In this document: piece after piece, positions 53,466 to 64,000 of the stretch
Position numbering within the stretch: the first letter of the stretch is position 1
Layout of the letters: each line of letters begins with the position of its first letter
Origin: Cladocopium goreaui
Taxonomy: Eukaryota > Sar > Dinophyceae > Suessiales > Symbiodiniaceae
Reading direction: 5' to 3'
Assembly (NCBI GenBank): GCA_947184155.2
Contig: CAMXCT020000262.1
Location: forward strand, 33,501-97,500
Length of the DNA stretch: 64,000 nt
The notes under the pieces: generated by a model
Database searches by the model: none
The model's input: the letters and a program-made list of their open reading frames with translations, nothing else
Told to the model about the DNA's origin: nothing
Made by a program: the position numbers and the translations under genes

Positions 53466-55268
53466 TGCAGTGTCATTCAGTGTAATGTAGTGTAGTGTAA
53501 TGTAGTGTGGTGTAGTGGAGTGTAGTGGAATGTAGTGTAGTGTAGTGTAATGTAGTGTAGTGTACTTTAGTGTAGTGGAGTGTAGTGGAGTGCAGTTGTG
53601 TAGTTGGAGTTGTAGTTGTAGTTGTAGTGAAGTGGAGTGTCATGTAGTGGAAGGTAGTGTAGTGTAGTGTAATGTAGTGTAGTGTAGTGGAGTGTAGTGT
53701 AGTGTAATGTAGTGAAGTGTAGTGGAAGTTAGTGTAGTGTAATGTAGTGTAGTGGGGTGTAGTGTAATGTAGTGTAGTGTAGTGTAATTTAGTGTAGTGT
53801 AATTTAGTGTAGTGTAATTGAGTGTAGTGGAGTGTAGTTGTGTAGTTGTAGTTGTAGTTGTAGGGTAGTGGAGTGTAGTGTAGTGTTATGTAGTGAAGTG
53901 AGTGGAAGGTAGTGTAGTGTAGTGTAGTGGGTGTAGTGTAGTGTAGTGTAATGTAGTGTAGTGTAGTGTAATTTAGTGTAGTGGAGTGTAGTTGTGTAGT
54001 TGTAGTGTGGTGGAGTGTAGTGTAGTGGAAGGTAGTGTAGTGCAGTGTAATATAGTGTAGTGGAGTGCAATGTAGTGTAGTGTAGTGTAATTTAGTGTAG
54101 TGGGGTGTCGTGGAGTGCAGTGTAATGTAGTGTAGTGTAGTGTAATTTAGTGCAGTGGAGTGTAGTGGAGTGTAGTGAAGTGTAGTTGTGTAGTTGCAGC
54201 TGTAGTGTAGTGGAGTGTAGTGTAGTGTAACGTAGTGAAGTGTAGCGGAAGGTGGTGTAGTGGAGTGCAGTGTAGTGTAGTGGAGTGTAGTGTAATGTAA
54301 TGTACTGTAGCGTAATTTAGTGTAGTGTAATTTAGTGTAGTGGAGTGTAGTGGAGCGTAGTGGAGTGTAGTTGTATAGTTGTAGTTGTAGTTGTAGTGTA
54401 GTGGAGTGTAGTGTAGTGTAATGTAGTGAAGTGTAGTGCAAGGTAGTGTAGTGTAGTGTAATGTAGTGTAGTGAAGTGGGATGTAGTGTAGTGTAATGTA
54501 GTGTAGTGTAGTGTAATTTAGCGTAGTGGAGTGTAGTGGACTGTAGTGGAGTGTAGTTGTGTAGTTGTAGTGTAGTGGGGTGTAGTGTAGTGTAATGTAG
54601 TGTAGTGTAGTGAAAGGTACTGTAGTGTAGTGTAATGTAGTGTAGTGTAGTGGGGCGCAGTGTAGTGTAATTCAGTGTAGTGTAGTTTAATGTAGTGTAG
54701 TGGAGTGTAGTGTAGTGGAGTGTAGTGTAATTGTAGTTGTAGTTGTAGTTGTAGTGTGGTGGAGTGTAGTGTAGTGTAATGTAGTGAAGTGTAGTGAAAG
54801 GTAGTGTAGTGTAGTGTAATGTAGTGTAGTGGAGTGTAGTGTAGTGTAATGTAGTGTAGTGGAGTGTAGTGGAGCGTAGTGGAGTGTAGTTGTGTAGTTG
54901 TAGTGTAGTGGAGTGTAGTGTAGTGTAATGTAGTGAAATGTAGCGGAAGGTAGTGTAGTGTAGTGTAATGTAGTGTAGTGTAGTGGAGTGTAGCGTAGTG
55001 TAATGTAGTGTAGTGTAATTCAGTGTAGTGGAGTGTCGTGGAGTGTAGTTGTGTAGTTGTGTAGTTGTGTAGTTGTGTAGTTGTGTAGTTGTGTAGTTGT
55101 GTAGTTGTAGTGTAGTGGAAGGTAGTGTAGTGGAAGGTAGTGTAGTGTAATGTAGTGTAGCCGAGTGTAGTGTAGTGTAATTTAGTGTAGTGGAGTGTAG
55201 TTGTGTAGTTGTAGTTGTTGTGGAGTGTAGTGTATTGTAATGTAGAGTAGTGTAGTGGAGTGTAGCAT
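53466..55268. repeat. GTGTA/GTAGT pentanucleotide-type satellite, 1.8 kb
   Basis: The plus strand is almost entirely a degenerate mix of GTGTAGT, GTAATGTAGT, GTAGTTGTAGTT and GTAGTGGA. Frequent single-base changes give higher-order units. One minus frame is open for 662 codons as LHYTTLHYTT-like peptide, an automatic result of a repeat without stop codons. Confidence 0.95.
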
Positions 55269-55274
55269 CTGAAC

Positions 55275-55800
55275 CTCCAAAAGTGGTCCGAACCCCTAGT
55301 GTTTTTAACATTTTGACTTCGAAATGTGCTTCGCGCCACAACGGCGTGCACTTTTTCAACATCTCAACTTCCAAAAGTGGTCCGAGAATGGTGTGTTTTG
55401 TACATTTTGACTTCGAAATGTGCTTCGCGCCACAACGGCGTGCACTTTTGCGACATCTCAACTTCCAAAAGTGGTCCGACCATGGTGTGTTTTGTACATT
55501 TTGACTTTGAAATCACAACGTTGTGCACTTTTTCAACATCTCAACTTCCAAAAGTGGTCCGACCATGGTGTGTTTTGTACATTTTGACTTTGAAATCACA
55601 ACGTTGTGCACTTTTTCAACATCTCAACTTCCAAAAGTGGTCCGAACCCCTTAGTAAATAACACATTTTACTTCCAAATGTGCTTCGCGCCACAACGCCG
55701 TGCACTTTTCCAACATCGGAACTTCCAAAAGTGGTCCGACGCTGCGGTGTTTTGTACCTTTTCACTTCGAAATCAGCTTCGCGCCACAACGGCGTGCAAC
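55275..55800. repeat. Tandem repeat with 80-96 base period
   Basis: Six copies of AACTTCCAAAAGTGGTCCGA recur at about 55277, 55369, 55463, 55546, 55627 and 55722. Each is followed by TGTGTTTTGTACATTTTGACTTCGAAAT or a variant and CGCCACAACGGCGTGCACTTTTTCAACATC. The CTTCGCGC segment is present in some units and absent in others. Confidence 0.9.
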
Positions 55801-58115
55801 TTTTCATCTCTCATCTCCCCAGATGTCTCCGCACCCGCCGCTTTAGCGAGGCTACTTTTCAACCCTCCGGAGCCACAAAACCACGAAAGAACACAGTGTT
55901 TCGCGACTTTCCTACCTTTTCGCGCACCTGCATCTTCTTTCTTCTGATCTTTTCTCTGTTGACTCTTCTCCCTGCTGACTGCTTTTTCATCTCTCCATAT
56001 TGTCGGAAGTTTGACTTCTAAACTTCCTTCGATCATCCATTTATAAACCATCAGTTAACCCCAGGGGGTTTAAACAATCCATTTTTGGGCCAATCGTTCT
56101 CACCCGACCCCCACGAAGTCTGCTAAGTCTGCGAACAAATTGTGCCAGGAAGAAGTTGTGCGGTCTCAGTGGCTTGGTATGGCTTGGTTGATAGGTCGGA
56201 TAGGTCAAAAATGAGGATGGGTCAAAATTATCGTTACCACATGACTGGGGGAATAGCCATCCATTTTCCCCAGCTACTCGTATTTTGCGGTAGGGTGCGA
56301 GGGTTTTGACTCATAGACATATAGTCAAAAGTAAAACTTGGTATATCATGGGGATATGAATCGATATGATAATTTGTAATTAGGAGGTGTTTTAACTCCA
56401 CAATATGCTGTTTTGGTTTGTCCAACAAGTCCAACAATGAGTAATTTACATCCTGATATCAAATGATGATCAGCCATGAAATTTGGCGTACTACTCACTT
56501 GAAGTACAGATTTTGCATGCACCCTTGTAACATGTTAACTTGCACCAGCTGGCGGGGAAACGAAAAAAGAAGCGTTTCAGTATGCGTAGGGAATACGGAT
56601 TCACCCTTGTGAAGGTGAAACATGTTTCAAGTGGAAAAACCTGGATTTGGAAGCTAGCAAAAAAAATCACCCAGGACCCAAGAGTTGAGAAACCTGGGTC
56701 TGTAAATTTTCCCCCCCAAAAAAGACAACTCAGAGGTGCTGCAGCCACAAGGACAGCAATGTAGAAATGAAGCATCTGAATGGAATTTTGTTTGTTCCCC
56801 TGGTGAAGAGACAAGTGTCTATGTGCTCGAAAATGAATTGGAGAAATCTTCATGCTGAATGATAAGTTGTTGGTTCTGAACAGGTGGTGTTTCATTCCTT
56901 TTGGTGGAACTTGAACAAAAGTATATATCGATTAGATGACCCTGTTAACAACATTTTCCAGCAAGAACTGACAATTTATCATCATCAATTAGCATTCATT
57001 CCCCATTCAGAACCGATATTTCTCCATTCTACATCGAGGTTGATGCATTCTTTTGGTGAAGTTTTGTCTCCATTCGGAATGAATATTTTTATCTGTTCTG
57101 AATGGTTATGGTTCCATTGATTAACATGAAAGATTCAAGATGCAGAAACAATTTCAAAAAGGCCAACCAAAAAAGGACTGGATACGTCTCCATTCGGCGA
57201 TTTCTCCATGTTGCAAGGTGCTTCCTTGTTCCGCCTTTTTTGAAACAGAAAACTATGGTGCTATGTATATATATATATGTACAATATATATATATATATA
57301 ATATACATATATATATATTCCTCTCCATCGTAGGCTCTTAGTTTGAGCCTTCATGCCGTGGCACTGGCAGCTCTACATGAATAATCAATCATATGAGCAT
57401 CATTCCCTGATCATAAAGTAACGAATATGTTTTGCTTGGAAAATGAGTTCAATATTGTTTTTTTGTCCTGATTTTAAGGTATCTGAGGTATGGCTATGCT
57501 ACATACAGGACATACAGGAATATAACTTCCTATAGGCAAAGTTTTGGCAACGTGTAGCTGATCCTTGTCTGGCGCACATACGATTGCAATCTCAAACCTG
57601 GCAAGTTCCAGAACACCTGGAAAACGCATATTCTATTTCGGCACTAGCTCGTGCAAGTTAACATTGTAAAATGGGATAACATCCTAACAGGGAAGTTCCA
57701 AATTCATCCAAATTCATTATTTGATTTTGCTGCCAAATGTGCACTGCGGGTTTCCTGATTCCCTCATGTTGCACTGAAGAGCATGCAGATATTGCTTGGC
57801 AATTGGTGACTCCTCCATATTGTTTTCTTGCAAAACTGCACATATCACATGGTTTTTCTGCCTGCACTGGCAACCCCCATGGAGGCACCTGCGCCTCAAG
57901 CCCCTTCATTTTTTGTCATTCTCTCGGGGCAAGTCAGATTCTACAGGGATGATAACTGGGTTAGCACTTCGATTCCGCTGGCCTATTCGTACTGAAAGCA
58001 ACCATGGAAGGTCGCTACTGCCCCTTTACCAACCATTCCCTGACCTCTGTATTCCATCCCCAGTTCCATCAGTACATTGGATGAGCTGAGCTCGAAAAGG
58101 GTGAATAACTGAATA

Positions 58116-58230
58116 CCCACTGGTAATCAAACGTGGCAATGGAAAAATCCTCTATAAATGGAGGTCTATACATGAAAAAAACATCTCTTAACGGTGGATT
58201 TTCCCTTGCTATGTTTGATTACTAGAGGTC
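58116..58230. mobile_element. Inverted-repeat element, TGGTAATCAAACGTGGCAATGG family
   Basis: CCACTGGTAATCAAACGTGGC at the left pairs imperfectly with GCTATGTTTGATTACTAGAGG at the right, around paired CTCTATAAATGGAGG. The layout matches the 25146 and 59451 elements. Confidence 0.6.
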
Positions 58231-59450
58231 TCACCCCATATTTTTTGGGCTCTACCATGGTAAAAAATCGTTTTATCCCATGATAATCATGGATTATCCC
58301 ATATTCAATGTCATTTATAGCAGGATGACCTGAATACGTTTTAACCACGTTTCCACCACGTCGCCCAAATCGTTCGCCCTTTGCTCGCCAAATCGGCATC
58401 CGAAGGCCATCCCGAAGGCATGCAGAGGACATCAGGCAGGTCATGTTGTCACTTGACATATATATATATATATATATATACTGATATGCATATATGCATA
58501 TACATATATACATATGGTGTGTGCATATATCGTGTATATATATATGTATATACATATGTATAAAACATGGTGTATGTATATATACATAATATCCATATTG
58601 TGTTGTAAATATGAAGAAATATTTATATATATACACATTATATATCTATATATATAGCTGGGACCGGGGCAAAAATGGCAGAACAACACGAAGACCTGTG
58701 CATTGCCACAGGAACCCTTCAGATCCCAGTTGTGCCCGGACTGTTCGATCCTATCCTGCCCCGGCGGCTGTCTCTGGGCCGCAAAAAGTGGGGATCTCAC
58801 CAAAGATGGGGATCCCACCAAAGAATATGAAACTAAAAACCGCTACCGAAGGATTTCATCACTACTCACCAATCATTGTGCTTCTGCGGATGCAATGGGC
58901 GTCCTGACGGCATGTAGATATGAGATCCACAGTTTGCCCATCTATTGGAATGGTATATTAGTCCGCATCCACATCTGAAATGGATAGTGGCTGTTCGGAT
59001 CTTGACAGGATTGGGCCGAGCCCAACTTGGGGAACTCTGAACTCAGAGCACACGATAGGATGGTCACATAGCTGTCATGGAGAGTCTTTGCATGATGGTG
59101 GGAGCGTATGTTATTTTCACTGTACCTCTTGACCCAAATTTCATAGTTTAAACAGTGCAAATTTTCACGTGTCATTTGTCAAACCTGCCTTTTACTTGGG
59201 GCAAATACGGAAAATGATATAACCCCATTTTCAGACACGCCCAAATAGCTGGCAAACTGGCAAGTCATACCATGGTACTGAGGCTGGCAAGAATTGAGAA
59301 TCTTCTCCTTCGCTTCACCCATTTCACAACGGTGGCAGGACCTGTCCTACCAAGTAGCTGACAGATTCGTCCCGGACCCTCGAAGCGTGGCAAAAAGACG
59401 TTCAATTGGCCATGGTCGTTCGCGTGAACATCGAGTTGTTAATTAATGTT

Positions 59451-59535
59451 ACCATCTGGTTATTTAACATAGCCATGGAAAATTGCCCATTTATAGATGG
59501 TTTACCCATGGCTATGTTAAATAACCAGAGGGTAA
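59451..59535. mobile_element. Compact inverted-repeat element with perfect 23-bp arms
   Basis: CTGGTTATTTAACATAGCCATGG (59456-59478) is perfectly inverted at 59506-59528. The pairing extends outward to TTACC-ATCTGG versus its complement with one mismatch. It is the cleanest member of the family that includes 25146 and 26570. Confidence 0.8.
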
Positions 59536-60307
59536 TTGCACCGGAATTGATATTCCACAAGATTGCCATATCAATCCATCAGTCCATATTGGATTTCTAT
59601 ATCTGTAGTGGTTTCTAGATCCAAAGTCAGGAATCCCTACCAAGGGACCGTATATAGAAGGTCGCTTGGCGTATCTGACATCATTCCCCCTGTCATCATG
59701 CTATGTAGATGCATGAGTTTCTTGATGTTCCAAGAATCTACATGCTTTTGCGTTGCAGTGGATCAACAGTAGCGGCAAATGGCAACAACATGTAGAGGAG
59801 TACTCGGAGCACTGCAGATGGGGGAAACCAATTCGCACTCATTCTGACAAGGAAGTATGCTGGGAAACCAGGCCGAAGCTTTCCAAATTCAAAATTTTGC
59901 AAGCATCCATCATACAGACAACCAGCCACTGGCGACAGCCTTCGGAAGCAAAACACTCACATTTTCTCGGGAGCACTGTAATTGCAACTTGTGCGGATTT
60001 TGTGTCATAGGGGCATTCATGAGCGCTCTGGTCACAACTGGTCGTTGTAGACATAGATAATCATAGATATCTTTTCCAAACTCTCCCTGCAAGGCAGTCA
60101 CCATTGTGCATGTGCGGTACTTTGGAAAAGTGAAGGAAAACCGGAGAGATTTGAACGGATTTGCATCTAAATCATCTCAAATCCCAACATCAGATAAATA
60201 TGACCAGGTCATGAGAAGAGTTATCCATGGTCATCATCAAATCTTCAATGCCAGTGCATGAAATAAAACGCAAATTTGGCCGACACGGGCTTCACCGATC
60301 ACCGTCC

Positions 60308-63164
60308 ATGTCGAGCACGAGCGGCCTGGAAATTTTCGAGGAGTTGCCCCGAATCCTGGATGACCCACGGCGGCTGACGCAAGCCGCCGAGCTGTTTGAG
60401 CAGCTGAAACGGCCCCCTGGGTTACAAGTTATGAAGGGGTATAGGTTAATAATCTTCATAAGTTGGGGGGGCCTATTTCAAAACGAAGCCTGGACCAACC
60501 ACTACAACCACTTCTTAGTGGAACCGCACCCCCAAGTTGGATGGAAATGTTTAATGGTGCCGATGCTGGTGCGCATGGTGGTTTAAGAATGTTGAATACT
60601 TACGCTGTCATAGTTATTAATAGTTCAAAATTAGCCTATTGGCTGATTGGAATCATAGATCCTATTGGTCGTTTCCAATGGGGCTTGGAAGTTGAAAGGG
60701 GTGAGAGACAAGGTGAACAACGGTGAACTAATGCTGTCTAATATGGCTTGAATGGGCCTTGCAGTGGGAGTGAAAATGGCTGGATTTAGAATTAGAGCTG
60801 CATTAAAAGCTGCATGAAAAGCATGGATGGAGATAGGGTAGCCAAGCCGGATATGGATGATATATATATATATACACATACATACATACACATACACATT
60901 TATTTTTACATGCGAACTCCCAAAAGCTTCCCGAACAAAGATCAAAGAACCCGTTTTATTATATATATAGTTATATATATATATATTATAGTTATATATA
61001 TATATATTATAGTTATATATATATATACAGTTATATATATAATATAATATCTATATATAATATATTATATATATATTATATAATATATATATGTATATTA
61101 TATAATATATAATATATATATATAATATAATATATATATATATTATATAATATATAATATATATATTATATATATATTATATTATATATTATATATATAG
61201 ATATTATAATATAATATATATATATAATATATGTATAAAATTCTGACCTTGGGGGTCCTAATTCCTACCGTACCTGGGGTTGATCCAAGAGGTTCAGCCG
61301 GGATTGTTTCACGCCTGTCGGATACCACCTTTGGCCAGTGATTCATTTCTTACGGTTCTACCACCTTTGTGCCACTGATAAAGATGGATAAAGAGAGTCT
61401 ATTGACATCTATGGATTGGGGAATTGGTGGATTCTTGGTCCTCCTTCCTCTTTTCTTACATAGCCACAAGCAGAGTCTCCAAGACGCATGGCTAAGAGGT
61501 AACTTGCTTGTTTTGTCCTCTGCGCTTCAGACTTGGTTTCCAGGTTGTGTCGGGAGTCAGCAGCTGCCCTCCAACATGTGATGAGATTCGCCACTGCTGA
61601 GCAGCCAGCTGTGCAACACTTTGCCTTGAAATTATTGCTTAGCTGGGTTCAACCAAGAGCCCGCCATGAATTTCCTTCGGAATGGCTGGCCCTGAGACTG
61701 GTTGGTGGTTTCATTCATCTTTGTGTTTCCCCCTAGAAATGGGATGATTGCCAAATGACTTTCATTGTGTGGCTCCTCAACCAGGAAAACTTGGTTGCTC
61801 CAAAGCATGCAAAAAGATTGGTCCTCAGCTCCCGTCTTTGTTCGCGGCAAGTTGGCCGATGTCATCGTCAACGTGGCCAAAGTGGAATGGCCCGGCGCAT
61901 GGCCGGAACTCAGCAGTGCACTGTTTGGGGAGCAAACTTTAAGTTCAACCTTGTTGCTGGTTGGGGAATTCATTTTTGCTATTTTGCATACTATCTGCGA
62001 TGATATCAACAAATATCAACGAATCAAATATCAGATATGGTTCAAATCGATGATAGTCCCAATTGCCTACTTACTACTTATCGTATCTTGTTGTATAATT
62101 TATGATACTATGATTAATATTGATTAATAATATGACACACTTAATGATCAATACTTTTTCAACTGGTGGCTGAACCCCCAGGTTGAAGCTGAGCATTTGG
62201 ACTCGCTTTTGTGAATGCTTGGGCGAAGATGCCAAAGATCTCACTGCTGAAAGGCGAAGGGAGATTTCGCAGGGCATTGGAAAGCATTTCGAAGAACCCC
62301 CTGAGGCACCCTGGAGCTGGCGGAGTTGGGAAGAAGTTGAATTGGCCTACAGAATCTACAGGAAAGCATGTAATTTGTGCCTCTAAACATAGTTTTTTTG
62401 GGTATCAGCTCACCATTTCACAAGCAACAATTCTGGGAGAAGTGGGTTTTGGCCCGCACGTGGGCCGGTATATTTTGTTGAAGAAACGCCAAGGGCGGAT
62501 CACACACCAAACATAGGGTACCATGTGACATTGGATTCCGGTGTGAATTGGTTTGTGGCGGCTTGTGGTTCTAATGTTTCACTTTGCATCTGGGCAAGCA
62601 TCCCAGTTGACTTGCGTTTTTGTCCTGTTAACAAAGCGAGAAACCAGATACAGTTGATAAACTTCACTCATCCGAAAGGGTCGGAATTTAATCTACTCCA
62701 GTTGATGTGGGAAAAAGATGCGCCAGCCCTGTGTCGTCTTCCCAGCTAAACAGACTGAGGCGCCTATCTTTGTTGCAAGTTTGCAGCAATCCCTGCAACA
62801 CTTCGGAGCAGATGGGAGAGTGCTCAGTAGCTTGTTCCACTTGGACATTATTTTTTCTGATTTGGTCTGTGGTTTATACGCTTGTTTCCTCTCATTTTTC
62901 ATGAATAACTTGGGATAAGTCTCCCAGTCATTGAGTTGACAGCTCTTTTTTATTTTTCATAACAAAGGGAAACATATGATACTATGATTTCATTGTACAT
63001 ATATCTATGTAAATCCATAGATATTGGTTAAAACATGCTAAAACCAACAGGATGAACCTCCAAATCGCAAATCGTCAGGGGAGGTCCTGCAGCTCTGCCG
63101 AGCCTTACCCAATGCAGTGACGGTGAAGCTCTTGCTGAAGAACCACTTCGACAAGATTGTGAAG
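60308..63164 (+). CDS. Exportin-family karyopherin, N-terminal exons (partial)
   Basis: Exons: 60308-60420, 61544-61693, 61785-61931, 62182-62365, 62760-62807 and 63051-63164, continuing beyond the window. All joins keep phase; donors are GT, GA, GC, GC, GC and GT, each acceptor AG then G. The start MSSTSGLEIFEELPRILD is at 60308, although the frame is open to an ATG at 60227. The segment AEQPAVQHFALKLLLSWV, then FVRGKLADVIVNVAKVEWPG and AWPELSSALF, is the importin-beta/Xpo1-like signature (a conserved Lys-Leu and the WP-x-x-WP pair). FCECLGEDAKDLTAERRREI continues the HEAT-repeat pattern. Such proteins export cargo such as small RNAs from the nucleus with Ran-GTP. The exact member (XPO5/HASTY-like seems closest) is not certain from the N-terminus alone. 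Confidence 0.85.
60858..61240. repeat. Long AT microsatellite in the first exportin intron
   Basis: About 380 bases, mostly (TA)n with GTTATATATA, TATTATATAA and CATACATACA variants. It lies in the intron 60421-61543. Confidence 0.95.
61694..61784. mobile_element. Exportin intron 2 is itself an introner-like element
   Basis: The whole 91-bp intron starts GA-GACTGGTTGGTGGTTTC and ends CTCAACCAG, the same inverted ends as the free elements at 13866, 16611 and 49807. The donor is GA and the acceptor AG then G. The exon joins ...WLAL-KTWLLQ in phase once it is removed. Confidence 0.7.
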
Positions 63165-63420
63165 GTGACGTTTGGCACTCATGTCATCATTTTGTACGTC
63201 AGTAAATGAGTACAGCCTGAGCGCTGGTTAAGAACCCGAAATTTTGAGGTCCAGGGTCCCTGAAATTCTTATTTTTAAATACAGGCAAATTTACACCACA
63301 ACAGGCCGAGGGTCCCTCAAATTCTTAGGGCATTCTTAGTTATGTATTGCATGCATCTGCACAAGTTGGAGCAAGCTTAAACGAGGTAACAAGGCGCAGT
63401 TGGCAGATTTGACAAGAGGC
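63165..63420. other. Exportin intron start, no further exon seen
   Basis: AT-balanced sequence with a short repeated GAGGTCCAGGGTCCCTGAAATTCTTA-type phrase (63246-63330). The next exportin exon is presumably beyond the window or hidden. Confidence 0.4.
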
Positions 63421-63422
63421 AT

Positions 63423-63860
63423 GCGAAAAAATGATTTTTTAGAGCCTGAAAAATTGGTTTTTGCAAAGCCGAGCTTCTCTGAGTTTCATCAGAGCAGTGT
63501 GAAAAAAGCAATTTTTTAGAGCCTGAAAAGTTGTTTTTTTGCAAAGCCATGCTTGTATGATTTTTTTGAGGTTAGTGCGCAAAAACATTTTTTGGAGCCT
63601 GATTTTTTTTGCAAAGCCGAGCTTCTCTGAGTTTCATCAGAGCAGTGTGAAAACACACAATTTTTTAGAGCCTGAAAAGTTGTTTTTTTTTGCAAAGCCA
63701 TGCTTGTATGATTTTTATGAGGTTAGCGCGCAAAAAGAAAAAATGGAGCCTTTTTTTTGGCAAAGCCGAGCTTCTCTGAGTTTCATGAGAGCAGTGTGGA
63801 AAAGACGATTTTTTAGAGCCTGAAAAGTTGTTTTTCTGCAGAGCCCTGTTTGTGGCCAAC
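63423..63860. repeat. Tandem repeat with alternating GCAAAGCCGAGC / GCAAAGCCATGC units
   Basis: Units of about 65-75 bases alternate: GCAAAGCCGAGCTTCTCTGAGTTTCATCAGAGCAGTGTGAAAA then ATTTTTTAGAGCCTGAAAAGTTG, and GCAAAGCCATGCTTGTATGATTTTT-GAGGTTAG-GCGCAAAAA. The composite unit recurs about three times with small indels. Confidence 0.9.
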
Positions 63861-63921
63861 TTTCTTGGCTATTCTAGCTATTGTTGTTGTTGAGCCCCTT
63901 ATTTTTCGGAAAGTGTTCAAA

Positions 63922-64000
63922 GCCTGCCTAGCTCAGTCGGCAGCGCGGTTGGCTTAGGCGTCCAGGTTGCGGTCCGGGTCGCGGGCTCGATTCCCGGCGC
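63922..64000 (+). tRNA. tRNA-like sequence, truncated by the window end
   Basis: It has an A-box (TAGCTCAGTCGG), a plausible anticodon loop CTTAGGCG (AGG, proline-like, if the loop is TTAGGCG) and a B-box (GGCTCGATTCC). By 79 bases the acceptor end has not been reached, longer than a normal class-I tRNA, and the anticodon stem pairs poorly. It may therefore be the tRNA-derived head of a SINE rather than a functional tRNA. The 3-prime end is outside the window. Confidence 0.55.

Larger units (their letters stand above)
55801..60307. other. Mostly non-coding stretch with scattered exon-like pieces
   Basis: AT microsatellites lie at 57263-57320 and 58455-58660. Two plus-strand pieces look exon-like: 58712-58790 (after ACAG then G; LCPDCSILSCPGGCLW, four Cys with zinc-ribbon-like spacing) and 59342-59398 (after GGCAG then G; DLSYQVADRFVPDPRSVAKR). 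Neither could be linked to a neighbour, so a plus-strand gene here is possible but unproved. Two inverted-repeat elements are at 58116-58230 and 59451-59535. Confidence 0.4.

Noticed and set aside
53473-55461. Minus-strand ORF of 662 codons
   Set aside because: It translates a GTGTA satellite into LHYTT repeats; the lack of stop codons comes from the repeat, not from selection.
58166-58636. Tyr/Ile-rich ORFs in AT microsatellites, here and elsewhere
   Set aside because: They translate (TA)n tracts and have no coding features.

Overview
The window looks like nuclear DNA of a dinoflagellate, probably a Symbiodiniaceae-like genome. The main reason is splicing. Protein-family genes can be reassembled only if introns begin with GT, GC or GA and end with AG followed by G in the next exon. 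That rule is known from Symbiodinium genomes, and here it holds through dozens of phase-consistent exon joins. Tandem repeats, AT microsatellites and short inverted-repeat elements are abundant, and tyrosine-recombinase and other mobile-type ORFs are present.

Layout: (1) 1-2000: two small exons of an unidentified plus-strand gene, then two arrays of a degenerate TTTCCCATG repeat. (2) 2010-7739: a mobile element with three ORFs chained by TGATG and ATGA stop/start overlaps, then a long open region ending in a VGEALHPGP motif and a tyrosine-recombinase-like ORF, with at least two frameshifts. (3) 8736-11812: a 3.1 kb foldback element with 20-bp terminal inverted repeats, filled with copies of a GAGTTGCGCCATCTATG motif and containing a separate hairpin. 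(4) 13544-19375: plus-strand exons leading to a U-box, a helical solenoid and a MATH-like domain (a likely E3 ubiquitin ligase), with a 2-nt frame disruption inside the U-box.

(5) 20987-52549: a TTLL9-like tubulin polyglutamylase in at least 18 exons. One intron is 19,952 bp (27426-47377) and holds three minus-strand genes: a GIY-YIG-like N-terminus fused to a long unrecognised protein (30639-28075), a methyltransferase-like multi-exon gene (about 46245-40367) and a charged multi-exon gene (39651-36281). (6) 53466-55800: about 1.8 kb of GTGTA satellite, then an 80-96 bp tandem repeat. (7) 55800-60300: mostly non-coding, with scattered exon-like pieces. (8) 60308-63164: N-terminal exons of an exportin-family karyopherin, continuing past the window. 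(9) 63420-64000: a tandem repeat and a truncated tRNA-like sequence.

Three observations tie the window together: heavy use of GC and GA splice donors; short inverted-repeat elements, one of which coincides with a complete exportin intron, as expected for introners (intron-generating transposons); and whole genes nested antisense inside one intron. The housekeeping-type genes (U-box ligase, TTLL9, exportin) are all on the plus strand; the nested ones are all on the minus strand. No function was assigned where the family was not recognised.
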